32,235 nt of DNA from an uncultured Lysobacteraceae bacterium. GTDB lineage: Bacteria > Pseudomonadota > Gammaproteobacteria > Xanthomonadales > Xanthomonadaceae. This document shows positions 1 to 8,991 of the stretch, piece after piece. Numbering within the stretch: position 1 is the stretch's first letter; each line of letters opens with the position of its first letter. The notes below the pieces were generated by a model that ran no database searches, had not been told where the DNA came from, and saw only the letters and a program-made list of their open reading frames with translations. The stretch covers positions 1 through 32,235 of the forward strand of contig CAMLSB010000006.1 of the NCBI GenBank assembly GCA_946482565.1, given 5' to 3'. The translations under genes were made by a program, and so were the position numbers.

Positions 1-1
1 C

Positions 2-1090
2 CGCTTCGGGATGCTGCGGGTCCCGCTGAAGACGCCGTTCAAGACCGCGCTGCGCTCGGTGGAACAGGTGGAGGACGTCGTCGTGATGGTCCACACCGAC
101 ACAGGCGCCGTCGGCTACGGCAGCGCGCCGGCGACGGCGGTGATCACCGGCGACACCCACGGCTCCATCGTCGATGCGATCCGGCATTACATCGCCCCGC
201 GCATCGTCGGCCAGGAAATCGCCAACCTCAACCGCATCACCCACCTGGTCCAGGGCGCGATGGAGAAGAATTCCAGCGCCAAGGCCGCGGTCGAGATCGC
301 GGTCCACGACCTGTGGGGCCAGCTGTACGGCGCGCCGCTGTACCAGCTGCTCGGCGGCGGCGAGCCGGCGATCACCACCGACATCACCATCAGCGTCGAC
401 TACATCGACAAGATGGTCGCCGATTCGCTGGCGGCAGTGGAGCGCGGCTTCGAGTCGCTGAAGATCAAGGTCGGCAAGGACATCGGCGTCGACATCGAGC
501 GGACCAAGGCGATCCACGCCGCGGTCGAGGGCCGCGCCCTGCTCCGCCTCGACGCGAACCAGGGTTGGACCGCCAAGCAGGCGGTGTACGCGCTGCAGAC
601 GCTGGAGGACGCGGGCGTCAAGCTCGAGCTGGTCGAACAGCCGGTCAAGGCGCACGACCTGGAAGGCCTGCGCTACGTCACCGAGCGCGTGCATACGCCG
701 GTGATGGCCGACGAGAGCGTGTTCGGGCCGATGGAAGTGATCGAGCTCATCCGGATGCGCGCCGCCGACATCGTCAACATCAAGCTGATGAAGACCGGCG
801 GCATCTCCAACGCGGTGCGCATCGCCGACATCTGCGGCATGCACGGCATCGACTGCATGATCGGCTGCATGCTCGAGTCGAGCATCGGCGTGGCCGCGGC
901 GGTGCACCTGGCGGTGGCCAAGTCCGACGTGATCACCAAGGTCGACCTGGACGGGCCGTCGCTGTGCCAGTACGACCCGGTGAAGGGCGGCGTGATCTTC
1001 GACGAGTCGGAAATCTCGATCACCGACGCGCCGGGCCTGGGCATCCGCGAGATCGCCGGCCTGGCGACGCTGTCCGACAAGGCCGCCTGA
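2..1090 (+). CDS. L-Ala-D/L-Glu (dipeptide) epimerase, 5' end outside the window
   Basis: Enolase-superfamily epimerase that interconverts L-Ala-D-Glu and L-Ala-L-Glu, a step in reuse of murein peptides. Numbering from the ATG at base 11: the KIKVG motif (K151, K153) and K258 in IKLMK are the two catalytic lysine sites. D181 (LDAN), E209 (VEQP) and D234 (MADES) are the three metal ligands. The late DLDGP (312-316) is the DxD signature that separates dipeptide epimerases from other muconate-lactonizing-type enzymes. Spacing matches the Bacillus subtilis enzyme closely. The reading frame is open leftwards, and family members usually carry several residues before the LRVPLKTPFKTA block. The ATG at 11 is therefore probably internal and the true start lies upstream of base 1. 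It is followed after 10 nt by the RpiR regulator, so it is likely the first visible gene of a four-gene operon. Family assignment is firm; the substrate range is inferred. Confidence 0.9.
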   Translation, partial: RFGMLRVPLKTPFKTALRSVEQVEDVVVMVHTDTGAVGYGSAPATAVITGDTHGSIVDAIRHYIAPRIVGQEIANLNRITHLVQGAMEKNSSAKAAVEIAVHDLWGQLYGAPLYQLLGGGEPAITTDITISVDYIDKMVADSLAAVERGFESLKIKVGKDIGVDIERTKAIHAAVEGRALLRLDANQGWTAKQAVYALQTLEDAGVKLELVEQPVKAHDLEGLRYVTERVHTPVMADESVFGPMEVIELIRMRAADIVNIKLMKTGGISNAVRIADICGMHGIDCMIGCMLESSIGVAAAVHLAVAKSDVITKVDLDGPSLCQYDPVKGGVIFDESEISITDAPGLGIREIAGLATLSDKAA

Positions 1091-1100
1091 GTCCCGGCCG

Positions 1101-1949
1101 ATGTCGGCACTGGTCAAGATCCGCTCCGAACGCGACAGGATGTCGGCCATCGAGCGCCGCATCGCCGACTTCGTGCTCGAGAACGCGCAGCTGCTGCGCG
1201 ACTATTCTTCGCAGCAACTGGCCAATGCCCTGGGCATCAGCCAGTCGAGCGTGGTGAAGTTCTGCCAGAAGCTCGGTTTCCGCGGCTATCCCGACCTGAA
1301 GCTCTCGATCAGCGAGGCGCTGGTCCGCGCCGACAACGGCCATGGCGAAACCGCCACCGAGGCGGCGAGCGACGACCGCGCCGCGAGCCTCGCCTCCAGC
1401 CTCTGGCGCAGCAAGTCGGAAGCCGAGGAAGCCACGCGCCTGATCAACCCGCCCGAAGCGATCGCGGCCGCGGCCGCGGCGATCGCGGGCGCCGGCAAGG
1501 TCTACATCATCGGCCTGGGCGAGGACGACATCCACGCCCGCGCCTTCGCCCAGCGCCTGTCGCTGCTCGGCATCCTGAGCGTGCACAACTTCGACCCGGC
1601 GCACATGACCGCGAGCATGTCCGCTGCGCGCCCGGGCGACGTGCTGCTGGTGTTCTCCGAGCACGGCAAGCAACCCGCGCTGTGCCAGCTGTGCCGTTAC
1701 GTGCGCGAGCTGCGTGGCCAGGTGATCACCGTCACCCGCCACACCTCGAATTCGCTGCGCGCCCTCGCCGACGTGGCGCTGCTGGTGTCGGCGCACGACG
1801 AGCGCGCGCACATCGAACCCCTGCTCTACCACTCCGCGCTGCAGCACCTGCTCGACGGCCTGTTCGTGACCCTGTGCGAATCCGGGCGCGAACGCCGCGA
1901 GTGCCTGCTCGCCAACCTCGAGCGGATCCAGCCGCTGCTCGAGTCCTGA
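1101..1949 (+). CDS. MurR/RpiR family transcriptional regulator
   Basis: A 282-residue regulator with the standard two-part plan. The N-terminal RpiR helix-turn-helix occupies about residues 5-80 (ERRIADFVLEN, then LANALGISQSSVVKFCQKLG). A SIS domain of the sugar-isomerase fold occupies about 125-265. MurR, the best known relative, represses a MurNAc-6-P recycling operon. Here the neighbour is a murein-dipeptide epimerase, so control of peptidoglycan-peptide salvage is the natural inference. The SIS pocket is unusual: the usual GxGxS loop reads GLGEDD and the usual SxSGxT-type loop reads FSEHGKQ, so serines that normally contact sugar phosphate are missing. The ATG lies 10 nt after the epimerase stop without a clear Shine-Dalgarno, which suggests translational coupling. 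Family assignment is firm; the effector is unknown. Confidence 0.9.
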   Translation: MSALVKIRSERDRMSAIERRIADFVLENAQLLRDYSSQQLANALGISQSSVVKFCQKLGFRGYPDLKLSISEALVRADNGHGETATEAASDDRAASLASSLWRSKSEAEEATRLINPPEAIAAAAAAIAGAGKVYIIGLGEDDIHARAFAQRLSLLGILSVHNFDPAHMTASMSAARPGDVLLVFSEHGKQPALCQLCRYVRELRGQVITVTRHTSNSLRALADVALLVSAHDERAHIEPLLYHSALQHLLDGLFVTLCESGRERRECLLANLERIQPLLES

Positions 1950-1974
1950 CATCACCTTTTCCGTCGAGGCACCG

Positions 1975-2793
1975 ATGCTCCGAACGCTCCTCAGCAGCAC
2001 CGTCCTCGCCTTCGCCGCGCTGGGCACCGCCTGCGCGACCAGTGCAGTGGCACCCGCACACGCGGACGCGGGCGCGAACGCCAGCGCGCCATGGGCGCAG
2101 TCGCGGCAGATGGTCGTCGTCACCACCCCCAGCTGGGATGCCACCAGCGGCGAACTGCGCCGCTTCGAACGCGATGCCGGTGGCGCCTGGCGCGAAGCCG
2201 GCACCGCGGTGCCCGTGGTCATCGGCCGCACCGGTGCGGCCTGGGGTACTGGATTGCATGAGGTTCCCGCTGGCGACAGCGGCCCGGTCAAGCACGAGGG
2301 CGACGGTCGCAGCCCCGCCGGCGTGTTCACGATCGACGAAGCCTTCGGCTACGCGCCCACCGCCACGACCGGCCTGCATTACGACGCACTGGACGCGAAC
2401 GACTGGTGCGTGGATGTCGACGGTTCGCCGTACTACAACCGCATCGTCGACAGCACCGACGTCGGTGCCGCCGCGGTGAAGGATTCGACCGAACCGATGC
2501 GCCGCGACCTGCACGCCGACGGCGACCAGCGCTACCGCCTCGGCTTCGTCATCGCCAACAACCCGCGCGGCGAACGCGGCGCCGGCAGCTGCATCTTCGG
2601 CCACCTGTGGAAGTCGCCGGACAGCACCACCGCCGGCTGCACCGCGATGGCGCCCGCCTCCATGGAAACGCTGCTGCGCTGGCTCGATGCCGACCGGCGC
2701 CCGGTGTTCGTGCTGCTGCCCGCGGCCGAATACCAGCGCCTGCAATCCGCGTGGAAGCTCCCCGCCCTCGCCGCGAAGGAGCACCAGGCATGA
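1975..2793 (+). CDS. L,D-transpeptidase (YkuD-fold) family exported protein
   Basis: A 272-residue envelope protein. Residues 1-25 form a hydrophobic export signal. C20 lies in LGTAC, an imperfect lipobox, so Sec cleavage and lipoprotein processing are both possible. The mature part carries the EGDGRSPAGVF block (108-118) seen before the catalytic region in this branch of YkuD-like proteins. It then has H210 in IFGHLW and C222 in TTAGCTAM, the expected catalytic His and Cys. Known relatives cross-link murein or attach proteins to it. The glycine before the Cys is kept, but the usual S/T-H/x-G-C-x-R ending is replaced by AGCTAM. Catalysis is therefore likely but the acyl acceptor is uncertain. 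GAGG lies 5 nt before the ATG. The stop overlaps the next start by 4 nt (ATGA). Context ties it to murein peptide metabolism. Confidence 0.82.
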   Translation: MLRTLLSSTVLAFAALGTACATSAVAPAHADAGANASAPWAQSRQMVVVTTPSWDATSGELRRFERDAGGAWREAGTAVPVVIGRTGAAWGTGLHEVPAGDSGPVKHEGDGRSPAGVFTIDEAFGYAPTATTGLHYDALDANDWCVDVDGSPYYNRIVDSTDVGAAAVKDSTEPMRRDLHADGDQRYRLGFVIANNPRGERGAGSCIFGHLWKSPDSTTAGCTAMAPASMETLLRWLDADRRPVFVLLPAAEYQRLQSAWKLPALAAKEHQA

Positions 2794-4028
2794 GCGCCAC
2801 CACGCGCATCCTCGCCGGCCTGGCCGCCGGCGCGATCGTCGGGTTGCTGCTGGCCTGGGTCGATCCCGTGCTGGGCGTCCGCGTCGCGGACGTGGTCCAG
2901 CCGTTCGGCAAGCTGTGGCTCAACGCGCTGCAGATGACCGTGGTCCCCCTGGTGCTGGCGCTGGTGATCGTCGGCGTCAACACGGCCAGCGATGCCGCGA
3001 GCTCCGGACGCACCGCGCGCCGCGCGATCGTGGTGTTCCTGGTCATCCTGTCGGGCGCCGCGGCGTTCACGGCGCTGGTCGCGCCGGTCGCACTGTCGTT
3101 CGTGCCACGCGATCCCGGCCTGGCCGCAGCGCTGCATGGCGCGTCCGGCGGCGGCGTGCCGGCGGCGATCGCGCCGACTCACTGGGCCGACTCGCTGGTG
3201 GCGATGGTGCCGAGCAACGCGATCGCGGCGGCCGCGCAGAGCGCGATGCTGCCGCTGGTGGTGTTCGCGTTGTTCTTCGGCTTCGCGCTGACCCGCATCG
3301 ACGCCGATCGCCGCGCGAAGATGGTCGACTTCTTCCAGGCCATCGCCGACGCGATGATCGTGGTCGTGCGCTGGGTGCTGTGGGCCGCGCCCGCCGGCGT
3401 GTTCGCGCTGATCCTGTCGGTCTGCGCGCGCGCGGGCCTGGGCATGATCAGCGCGCTCGGCGTCTACATCGGGCTCGAATGCCTGCTGTACATCGCGGTC
3501 ACCGTGATGATGCTGCCGGTGGCGGTGCTGTGGGGCGGCGAGCGCCTGCGACGCTTCCTCACCGCGCTCGCGCCGCCGCAGGCCGTGGCCGCGAGCACGC
3601 AGTCGTCGCTGGCCTCGCTGCCGGCGATGCTGCAGAGCTGCGACCGCAACCTCGGCTATCCGCGCGAGGTCGCGTCGCTGGTGCTGCCGATGGCGGTGTC
3701 GCTGTTCCGCATCACCAGCCCGATCCAGTACGTGGCCACCGCGTCGTTCATCGCCTGGGCGTTCGGCGTCGACCTCACCGCGACGCAACTCGCGACCGGC
3801 GCAGCGCTCGCCGTGCTGATCAGCATGGGGTCGGTCGGCCTGCCCGGCCAGGTCAGTTTCATGGCCACCAACCTGCCGGTCACGACGGCGATGGGCCTGC
3901 CGCCCGGCCCGCTCGGCATCCTGCTGGCGATGGACACGATCCCGGACGTGTTCGCGACCGTCGGCAACGTCAGCGCCGACATGGCCGCCACCAGCGTGGT
4001 GGTTCGCCAGTCGCGGGATGACCCCTGA
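2790..4028 (+). CDS. DAACS-family (GltP/SdcS-like) cation:amino-acid/dicarboxylate symporter, atypical
   Basis: A 412-residue inner-membrane transporter with the glutamate-transporter-homologue layout: six N-terminal helices, re-entrant hairpin HP1 (about 268-282, STQSSLASLP), TM7 (about 295-320), HP2 (about 345-365, MGSVGLPGQVSF) and TM8 (about 380-405). TM8 keeps D382, D386 (equivalent to GltPh D394, which binds the substrate amino group), N393 and D397. The position of R397, which binds the side-chain carboxylate of aspartate or glutamate, is A389. TM7 lacks the cation-site NMDGT motif and reads FRITS (306-310). I infer an amino-group-bearing but non-acidic substrate and altered ion coupling. 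The start overlaps the L,D-transpeptidase stop by 4 nt, so the two are translationally coupled. Murein-derived amino acid or peptide uptake is a contextual guess. Confidence 0.85.
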   Translation: MSATTRILAGLAAGAIVGLLLAWVDPVLGVRVADVVQPFGKLWLNALQMTVVPLVLALVIVGVNTASDAASSGRTARRAIVVFLVILSGAAAFTALVAPVALSFVPRDPGLAAALHGASGGGVPAAIAPTHWADSLVAMVPSNAIAAAAQSAMLPLVVFALFFGFALTRIDADRRAKMVDFFQAIADAMIVVVRWVLWAAPAGVFALILSVCARAGLGMISALGVYIGLECLLYIAVTVMMLPVAVLWGGERLRRFLTALAPPQAVAASTQSSLASLPAMLQSCDRNLGYPREVASLVLPMAVSLFRITSPIQYVATASFIAWAFGVDLTATQLATGAALAVLISMGSVGLPGQVSFMATNLPVTTAMGLPPGPLGILLAMDTIPDVFATVGNVSADMAATSVVVRQSRDDP

Positions 4029-4057
4029 CCCGGGGCGTGCGAAAATCGCGGCCGCAA

Positions 4058-4134
<77 letters not shown>

Positions 4135-4183
4135 TCCTCGCGGAAGATCCCCATCGGGGCGGCCGGACCTCGGCCCGGGATGC

Positions 4184-4189
4184 GATAAT
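4184..4189 (+). promoter_or_regulatory. Candidate -10 element for the ALDH7 gene
   Basis: GATAAT matches the sigma-70 -10 consensus at five of six positions and lies 27 nt before the ALDH start, upstream of GGAG (4207-4210). No convincing -35 is visible at the right distance, so this is only a candidate. Confidence 0.3.
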
Positions 4190-4216
4190 CGGGGGATTCG
4201 CTTCCTGGAGTCCCCG

Positions 4217-5749
4217 ATGACGCACCCCGTCCTGACCGCCCTCGGCCTCGGCGCCGACGAATCCGGCACCTACCTCGGCAATGGCGAGTGGTTGAAGACC
4301 CGCGATGCCGGCGTGCTGGAGCCCGTGAACCCGACCGACGGCAGCGTCCTCGCGCGCGTGCAGGCATCCTCGCAGGAGGATTACGACACCATCGTCGAGC
4401 GCGCCCAGGCCGCGTTCAAGGTCTGGCGCACGACGCCGGCGCCGCGCCGCGGCGAGGCGATCCGCCTGTGCGCCGACGCGCTGCGCGCGCACAAGGACGC
4501 GCTCGGCTCGCTGGTCGCGCTGGAGATGGGCAAGTCCAAGCCCGAGGGCGACGGCGAAGTGCAGGAGATGATCGACATCGGCGACTTCGCGGTCGGCCTG
4601 TCGCGCCAGCTCTACGGCCTGACCATGCATTCCGAGCGCCCCGGCCACCGCATGTACGAGCAGTGGCACCCGATCGGCCTGGTCGGGATCATCTCGGCGT
4701 TCAACTTCCCGGTCGCGGTGTGGGCGTGGAATTCGTTCGTGGCCGCGGTATGTGGCGACATCTCGATCTGGAAGCCGTCGCCGAAGGTGCCGCTGTCGGC
4801 GATCGCGTCGATGCGCATCTGCAACGAGGCGCTGAGGAAAGCCGCTTTCCCCGACCTGTTCTTCCTGTTCAACGACGCCGGCAGCGACCTTGCGCAGCAG
4901 TTCGTCGACGACAGGCGTATCGGCCTGGTGTCGTTCACCGGCTCGACCAAGGTCGGCCGCATGGTCGGCGAGCGCGTCGCGCGCCGCATGGGCCGCTCGC
5001 TGCTGGAACTCGGCGGCAACAACGCGATCATCCTCGACGAGACCGCAGACCTGAAGCTGGCGATCCCGGGCATCGTGTTCGGCGCGGTCGGAACCGCCGG
5101 CCAGCGCTGCACCACGACGCGCCGCCTGTTCGTGCACGAATCGCGCTACGACGACGTGCTCGGCAAGCTCATCGCGGCCTACAAGCAGGTCGAAGGCAAG
5201 ATCGGCGATCCGACCGATCCCAAGAACCTCATGGGTCCGCTCAACAGCCAGGACGCCGTGCAGGCCTACCTCGACGCGATCGCGAAGGCGAAGGCGTCCG
5301 GCGGCAAGGTCGAGACCGGTGGCGCCGCCATCGAGCGCGCGGGCAACTTCGTGCTGCCGGCGATCGTCACCGGCCTCTCGAACGATGCCGAGGTCGTGCA
5401 GACCGAGACCTTCGCGCCGATCCTGTACGTCATGAAGTACAAGGACCTCGACGACGCGATCCAGATGCAGAACGACGTGCCGCAGGGCCTGTCCTCGTCG
5501 ATCTTCACCAACAACCTGAAGTCGGCCGAGAAGTTCCTGGCCGCGTCGGGCTCGGACTGCGGCATCGCCAACGTCAACATCGGCACCTCCGGCGCCGAGA
5601 TCGGCGGCGCGTTCGGCGGCGAGAAGGAAACCGGCGGCGGCCGCGAATCGGGTTCCGACGCGTGGCGCGCATACATGCGCCGCCAGACCAACACGATCAA
5701 CTATTCGGATTCGCTGCCGCTCGCCCAGGGCATCAAGTTCGACCTGTGA
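4217..5749 (+). CDS. amaB: ALDH7-type aldehyde dehydrogenase (piperidine-6-carboxylate / aminoadipate-semialdehyde dehydrogenase)
   Basis: A 510-residue NAD(P)-dependent dehydrogenase strongly resembling human ALDH7A1 and bacterial AmaB over its full length. These oxidise alpha-aminoadipate semialdehyde (in equilibrium with piperidine-6-carboxylate) to aminoadipate in lysine breakdown. Visible landmarks are N163 in AFNFP (oxyanion), K186 in IWKPSPK (cofactor), FTGSTKVG (240-247), E264 in LELGGNNA and catalytic C298 in [10 protein letters not shown]. The C-terminal [11 protein letters not shown] block and final LPLAQGIKF are hallmarks of ALDH7. GGAG 6 nt upstream supports the ATG. No other lysine-catabolic gene is visible nearby, so the pathway is taken from the family and not from context. 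It is transcribed alone between the tRNA and pyrD. Confidence 0.9.
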   Translation: MTHPVLTALGLGADESGTYLGNGEWLKTRDAGVLEPVNPTDGSVLARVQASSQEDYDTIVERAQAAFKVWRTTPAPRRGEAIRLCADALRAHKDALGSLVALEMGKSKPEGDGEVQEMIDIGDFAVGLSRQLYGLTMHSERPGHRMYEQWHPIGLVGIISAFNFPVAVWAWNSFVAAVCGDISIWKPSPKVPLSAIASMRICNEALRKAAFPDLFFLFNDAGSDLAQQFVDDRRIGLVSFTGSTKVGRMVGERVARRMGRSLLELGGNNAIILDETADLKLAIPGIVFGAVGTAGQRCTTTRRLFVHESRYDDVLGKLIAAYKQVEGKIGDPTDPKNLMGPLNSQDAVQAYLDAIAKAKASGGKVETGGAAIERAGNFVLPAIVTGLSNDAEVVQTETFAPILYVMKYKDLDDAIQMQNDVPQGLSSSIFTNNLKSAEKFLAASGSDCGIANVNIGTSGAEIGGAFGGEKETGGGRESGSDAWRAYMRRQTNTINYSDSLPLAQGIKFDL

Positions 5750-5763
5750 TCGGGGCGAAGGGC

Positions 5764-5791
5764 GGGAACGGGGAACAGGGAACGGGGAACA
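5764..5791 (+). repeat. Two perfect tandem copies of a 14-bp unit, GGGAACGGGGAACA
   Basis: Copies lie at 5764-5777 and 5778-5791, directly before the AGGAGG ribosome-binding site of pyrD. Each unit itself holds two GGGGAAC-like half units. Purine-rich repeats of this style are familiar between genes in Xanthomonadaceae (recollection, not searched). Confidence 0.85.
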
Positions 5792-5806
5792 GGAGGCGGT
5801 CGGCGC

Positions 5807-6865
5807 GTGTATTCACTGGCTAGGCCGCTGCTGTTCTCGATGGATGCGGAACGCGCGCACGGCCTGACGCTGTGCGCGCTGGAACGCGCGCATCGCGCCG
5901 GCATGGACGCGCTGCTCGCGGCGAAGCCGGCGCCGCTGCCGACGAAGCTGCTGGGGCTCGCGTTTCCCAACCCGGTCGGCCTCGCCGCCGGGCTGGACAA
6001 GAACGGCGAACACATCGACGCGCTGCTCGCGCTCGGCTTCGGCTTCGTGGAAGTCGGCACGGTCACGCCGCGACCGCAGCCCGGCAACCCGAAGCCGCGC
6101 ATGTTCCGCCTGCCGAAGCACCAGGCGATCATCAACCGCCTCGGCTTCAACAACGATGGCGTGGATGCGCTCGTCCGCAACGTCGAACGCGCGCAACGCA
6201 AGGGCGGCCTGCTCGGCATCAACATCGGCCGCAACAGGGACACGCCCAACGATTTCGCCGAGGGCGATTACCTGCAGTGCATGGAGAAGGTGTATCCGCT
6301 CGCGGACTACATCACCGTCAACATCTCCTCGCCCAACACCGCCGGCCTGCGCGAGCTGCAGGAGGAGCAGGCGCTGCGGCGACTCGTCGGCACGCTGCGC
6401 GAGGCGCAGGAGCGGCTGGGCGCGCGCCACGGCAAGCGCGTGCCGATGCTGGTGAAGGTCGCGCCGGACCTGTCCGACGACGACGTCGACGCCGCGGGCC
6501 GAGTCCTGTCCGACCTCCGGGTGGACGGCGTCGTCGCCACCAACACCACGATCGCGCGCACCGCCGTGCAGGGCGACCGGCATGCCGGCGAGGCCGGCGG
6601 CCTGTCGGGCGCGCCGCTGATGGAATCCTCCACGGCAGTGCTGCGCAGGTTGCGCTCGCGCCTGCCCGAATCGATCCCGATGATCGGCGTCGGCGGCATC
6701 ATGAACGGCGCCGACGCGGCGCAGAAGATGGCGGCGGGCGCGAACCTCGTGCAACTGTATACGGGACTTGTGTATCGCGGCCCTGCCCTCGTCGCCGAAT
6801 GCGTCGATGCGATGCGTCGCCGCAAGGAGGCCCCGAGCCGGGGCACGCTGCCGCCCGATGCCTGA
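5807..6865 (+). CDS. pyrD: Dihydroorotate dehydrogenase (quinone), class 2
   Basis: A 352-residue FMN enzyme of the cytoplasmic membrane that oxidises dihydroorotate to orotate with quinone as acceptor, step four of pyrimidine synthesis. The class 2 type is shown by the N-terminal membrane-association segment ([17 protein letters not shown]) and by S175 in [11 protein letters not shown], which aligns with the catalytic serine of E. coli PyrD. Also visible are [10 protein letters not shown] (59-68), [16 protein letters not shown] (83-98), NRLGFNNDG (110-118) and the C-terminal FMN-phosphate loop [11 protein letters not shown]. The start is GTG, fixed by a perfect AGGAGG at 5791-5796 and by homology. 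Its last 8 nt overlap murB, so pyrD, murB and the transporter form one transcription unit. Confidence 0.97.
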   Translation: MYSLARPLLFSMDAERAHGLTLCALERAHRAGMDALLAAKPAPLPTKLLGLAFPNPVGLAAGLDKNGEHIDALLALGFGFVEVGTVTPRPQPGNPKPRMFRLPKHQAIINRLGFNNDGVDALVRNVERAQRKGGLLGINIGRNRDTPNDFAEGDYLQCMEKVYPLADYITVNISSPNTAGLRELQEEQALRRLVGTLREAQERLGARHGKRVPMLVKVAPDLSDDDVDAAGRVLSDLRVDGVVATNTTIARTAVQGDRHAGEAGGLSGAPLMESSTAVLRRLRSRLPESIPMIGVGGIMNGADAAQKMAAGANLVQLYTGLVYRGPALVAECVDAMRRRKEAPSRGTLPPDA

Positions 6866-7937
6866 ATCCAAACGCATGCCCGGCTGCCGCTACACCGAGG
6901 ATGCGCGGCTGGATGCGCGCAACACCTTCGGCGTCGCCGCGCGGACGCCCTTGCTGGTCGAAGTCGAAGACGCCGCTGCCCTGCCCGCCGTGCTCGCCGA
7001 TCCACTGCTCCGCGACGGCATGCAGCGCGGCCGCGGACTGCTGGTGCTCGGCGGCGGCAGCAACCTGCTGTTCGCCGGCGACGCGCCCGGGCCGGTGCTG
7101 GCGATCTCCGCTTGCGACATGCGCGTGCTCGCCGACCACGGCGACTTCGCGATCGTGCGTGCCGATGCCGGCGCGTCGTGGGACGGCTTCGTCCGCTGGA
7201 GCCTGGCGCAGGGCCTCGCTGGCCTGGAGAACCTCGCGCTGATCCCGGGCACCGTCGGCGCCGCGCCGATCCAGAACATCGGCGCGTACGGCGCGGAAGT
7301 GCGCGAGCGCATCCATGCCGTCGAAGCCTTCGAGCGCGCGACCGGCGAGGTGCGCCGCCTCGCGCCCGCCGCCTGCGCGTTCGCCTATCGCGACAGCCTG
7401 TTCAAGCGCGAACCCGAGCGCTACGTGGTCACTGCGGTCGAGTTCGAATTGCCGCGCGCGGCGCCGCTGCGCCTGGAGTACGCGGGCATCGGCGAAGAGC
7501 TCGCGGCGATGGGCCTGGCCGGCACGCCGACGCCGACCCAGGTCGCCGATGCGGTGTCGCGCATCCGGCGCCGCAAGCTGCCCGATCCCGCGGTGCTCGG
7601 CAATGCCGGCAGCTTCTTCAAGAACCCGATCGTACCGGCCGCGCAGGCCGAAGCGCTGCAGGCCGCGCACGTGTCGCTACCGGTGTTCCGCGGCGACGGC
7701 GATGCGACCCGCAAGCTGTCGGCGGCGTGGCTGATCGAACAATGCGGCTGGAAGGGCCACCGGGACCGCGACAGCGGCGCCGGGGTCGCCGCCAGCCACG
7801 CCCTGGTGCTGGTGAACCACGGCGGCGCCACGGGCGCGCAGCTGCTCGACCTCGCCCGCCGCATCGCGGCCTCGGTGCAGGCGCGCTTCGGCGTCGCGAT
7901 CGAGCCCGAGCCGCGGATCGTCGGGGACCAGTGGTGA
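6858..7937 (+). CDS. murB: UDP-N-acetylenolpyruvoylglucosamine reductase
   Basis: A 359-residue cytoplasmic flavoenzyme that reduces UDP-GlcNAc-enolpyruvate to UDP-MurNAc, the second committed step of peptidoglycan precursor synthesis. FAD-binding signatures are NTFGVAAR (22-29), GGGSNLLF (65-72) and [17 protein letters not shown] (129-145). The expected catalytic residues are R178 in AYRDSLFK, S252 in NAGSFFKNP and E351 in EPEPRIVG. The YRDSLFK segment and long C-terminal region fit the E. coli type I form. The ATG at 6858 overlaps the pyrD stop by 8 nt; a second in-frame ATG at 6876 is possible. The stop overlaps the next gene (GTGA). Confidence 0.96.
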   Translation: MPESKRMPGCRYTEDARLDARNTFGVAARTPLLVEVEDAAALPAVLADPLLRDGMQRGRGLLVLGGGSNLLFAGDAPGPVLAISACDMRVLADHGDFAIVRADAGASWDGFVRWSLAQGLAGLENLALIPGTVGAAPIQNIGAYGAEVRERIHAVEAFERATGEVRRLAPAACAFAYRDSLFKREPERYVVTAVEFELPRAAPLRLEYAGIGEELAAMGLAGTPTPTQVADAVSRIRRRKLPDPAVLGNAGSFFKNPIVPAAQAEALQAAHVSLPVFRGDGDATRKLSAAWLIEQCGWKGHRDRDSGAGVAASHALVLVNHGGATGAQLLDLARRIAASVQARFGVAIEPEPRIVGDQW

Positions 7938-8869
7938 ACGACCGCCCGCACGTCCCGACGCCGCCGCCCGCGCCGTTCCTGAAAGCCGCATCGCTGATGC
8001 TGCTGAGCACGCTGTTCTTCGGCCTGATGGCGGTGCTGATCCGCATCGCGTCGAACGACGGCATCGCGACGGTCCAGATCGCGTTCTTCCGCAATGCGTT
8101 CGGATTGCTGGTACTGCTGCCGTTCCTGGTGGGCGGCGGGCGCGCGGTGTTCCGCACGCGGCAACTGCCGCGCTACTTCGTGCGCAGCCTCATCGGCGTG
8201 GCTTCGATGCTGTGCGGCTTCTGGGCGATCGGCCACCTGCCGATGGCGCAGGCGATCTCGCTGTCGTATTCGACGCCGCTGTTCGTGACGATCGCCGCCG
8301 CGATCTGGCTCGGCGAAGTGGTGCGGCGCCGGCGCTGGAGCGCGGTCCTGCTCGGCTTCGTCGGCGTGCTGGTCATCGTGCGGCCAGGCACCGAGGGCTT
8401 CACCGCCGGCTCGCTGGTCGCGGTGTCCGCGGCGGTGCTGAGCAGCATCGTCGCGATCCAGATCAAGCAGCTCTCGCGCGTCGACGCGCCCGACACGATC
8501 GTGTTCTACACCTACGTGTTCTGGGTGCCGCTGTCGCTCATTCCCGCGCTGTTCGCGTGGCAGTGGCCGCAGGGCGAGGACTGGCTGTGGCTCGCGGCGA
8601 TCGGCGCGATGGGCACGGGCGGCCAGCTGTTCTGGACGCGTGCGCTGAAGCTCGGCGAAGTCTCGGCGCTGCAGCCGATCAGCTTCATGCAGTTGCCGCT
8701 GGTGACGGCCCTGGCCTGGCTGCTGTTCGACGAGCGCGTCAGCGCCTGGACCATCGTCGGCGCGGCGATCATCCTCGCCGCCAACGGCTACATCGCGCAC
8801 CGCGAGTCGCAGCTGTCGCGGCGGGCGGCGACCACGGCGCCGGTGGAAGCGGCCAAGCCGGGCGAATAG
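7934..8869 (+). CDS. EamA/DMT-superfamily membrane transporter
   Basis: A 311-residue inner-membrane protein with about ten hydrophobic helices in two EamA repeats (roughly 15-145 and 155-290). It resembles RhaT/YdcZ-like drug/metabolite exporters. Typical features are the FFRNAFGLLVLLP segment in TM2-3 and the LKLGEVSALQPISFMQLP block in the second repeat. The substrate cannot be told from sequence. GTG at 7934 overlaps the murB stop by 4 nt (GTGA); the adjacent GTG at 7931 is an equal alternative. The last gene of the pyrD-murB unit. About 120 bp without a gene follow, including a 6-bp hairpin (8918-8923 with 8930-8935) that lacks a T-tract. Confidence 0.88.
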   Translation: MNDRPHVPTPPPAPFLKAASLMLLSTLFFGLMAVLIRIASNDGIATVQIAFFRNAFGLLVLLPFLVGGGRAVFRTRQLPRYFVRSLIGVASMLCGFWAIGHLPMAQAISLSYSTPLFVTIAAAIWLGEVVRRRRWSAVLLGFVGVLVIVRPGTEGFTAGSLVAVSAAVLSSIVAIQIKQLSRVDAPDTIVFYTYVFWVPLSLIPALFAWQWPQGEDWLWLAAIGAMGTGGQLFWTRALKLGEVSALQPISFMQLPLVTALAWLLFDERVSAWTIVGAAIILAANGYIAHRESQLSRRAATTAPVEAAKPGE

Positions 8870-8991
8870 CGGAGGCAGGACCAGGAAGCGGAGCGCCCGG
8901 GTGTCTCCGGAAAGCCGCCGTGCATTCCGGCACGGGTCGCGAGCGCGCGGCGATGCTATTCCTGCGTCCTCGCCCAACGCGGATCCATCCC

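Noticed and set aside
1975..2034. Firm lipoprotein call for the L,D-transpeptidase-like protein
   Set aside because: The residues before C20 (LGTAC) do not fit the lipobox well, so export is clear but lipidation is left open.
4149..4159. CCCC-ATC-GGGG hairpin after tRNA-Arg as a terminator
   Set aside because: The stem is only four base pairs and no T-tract follows.
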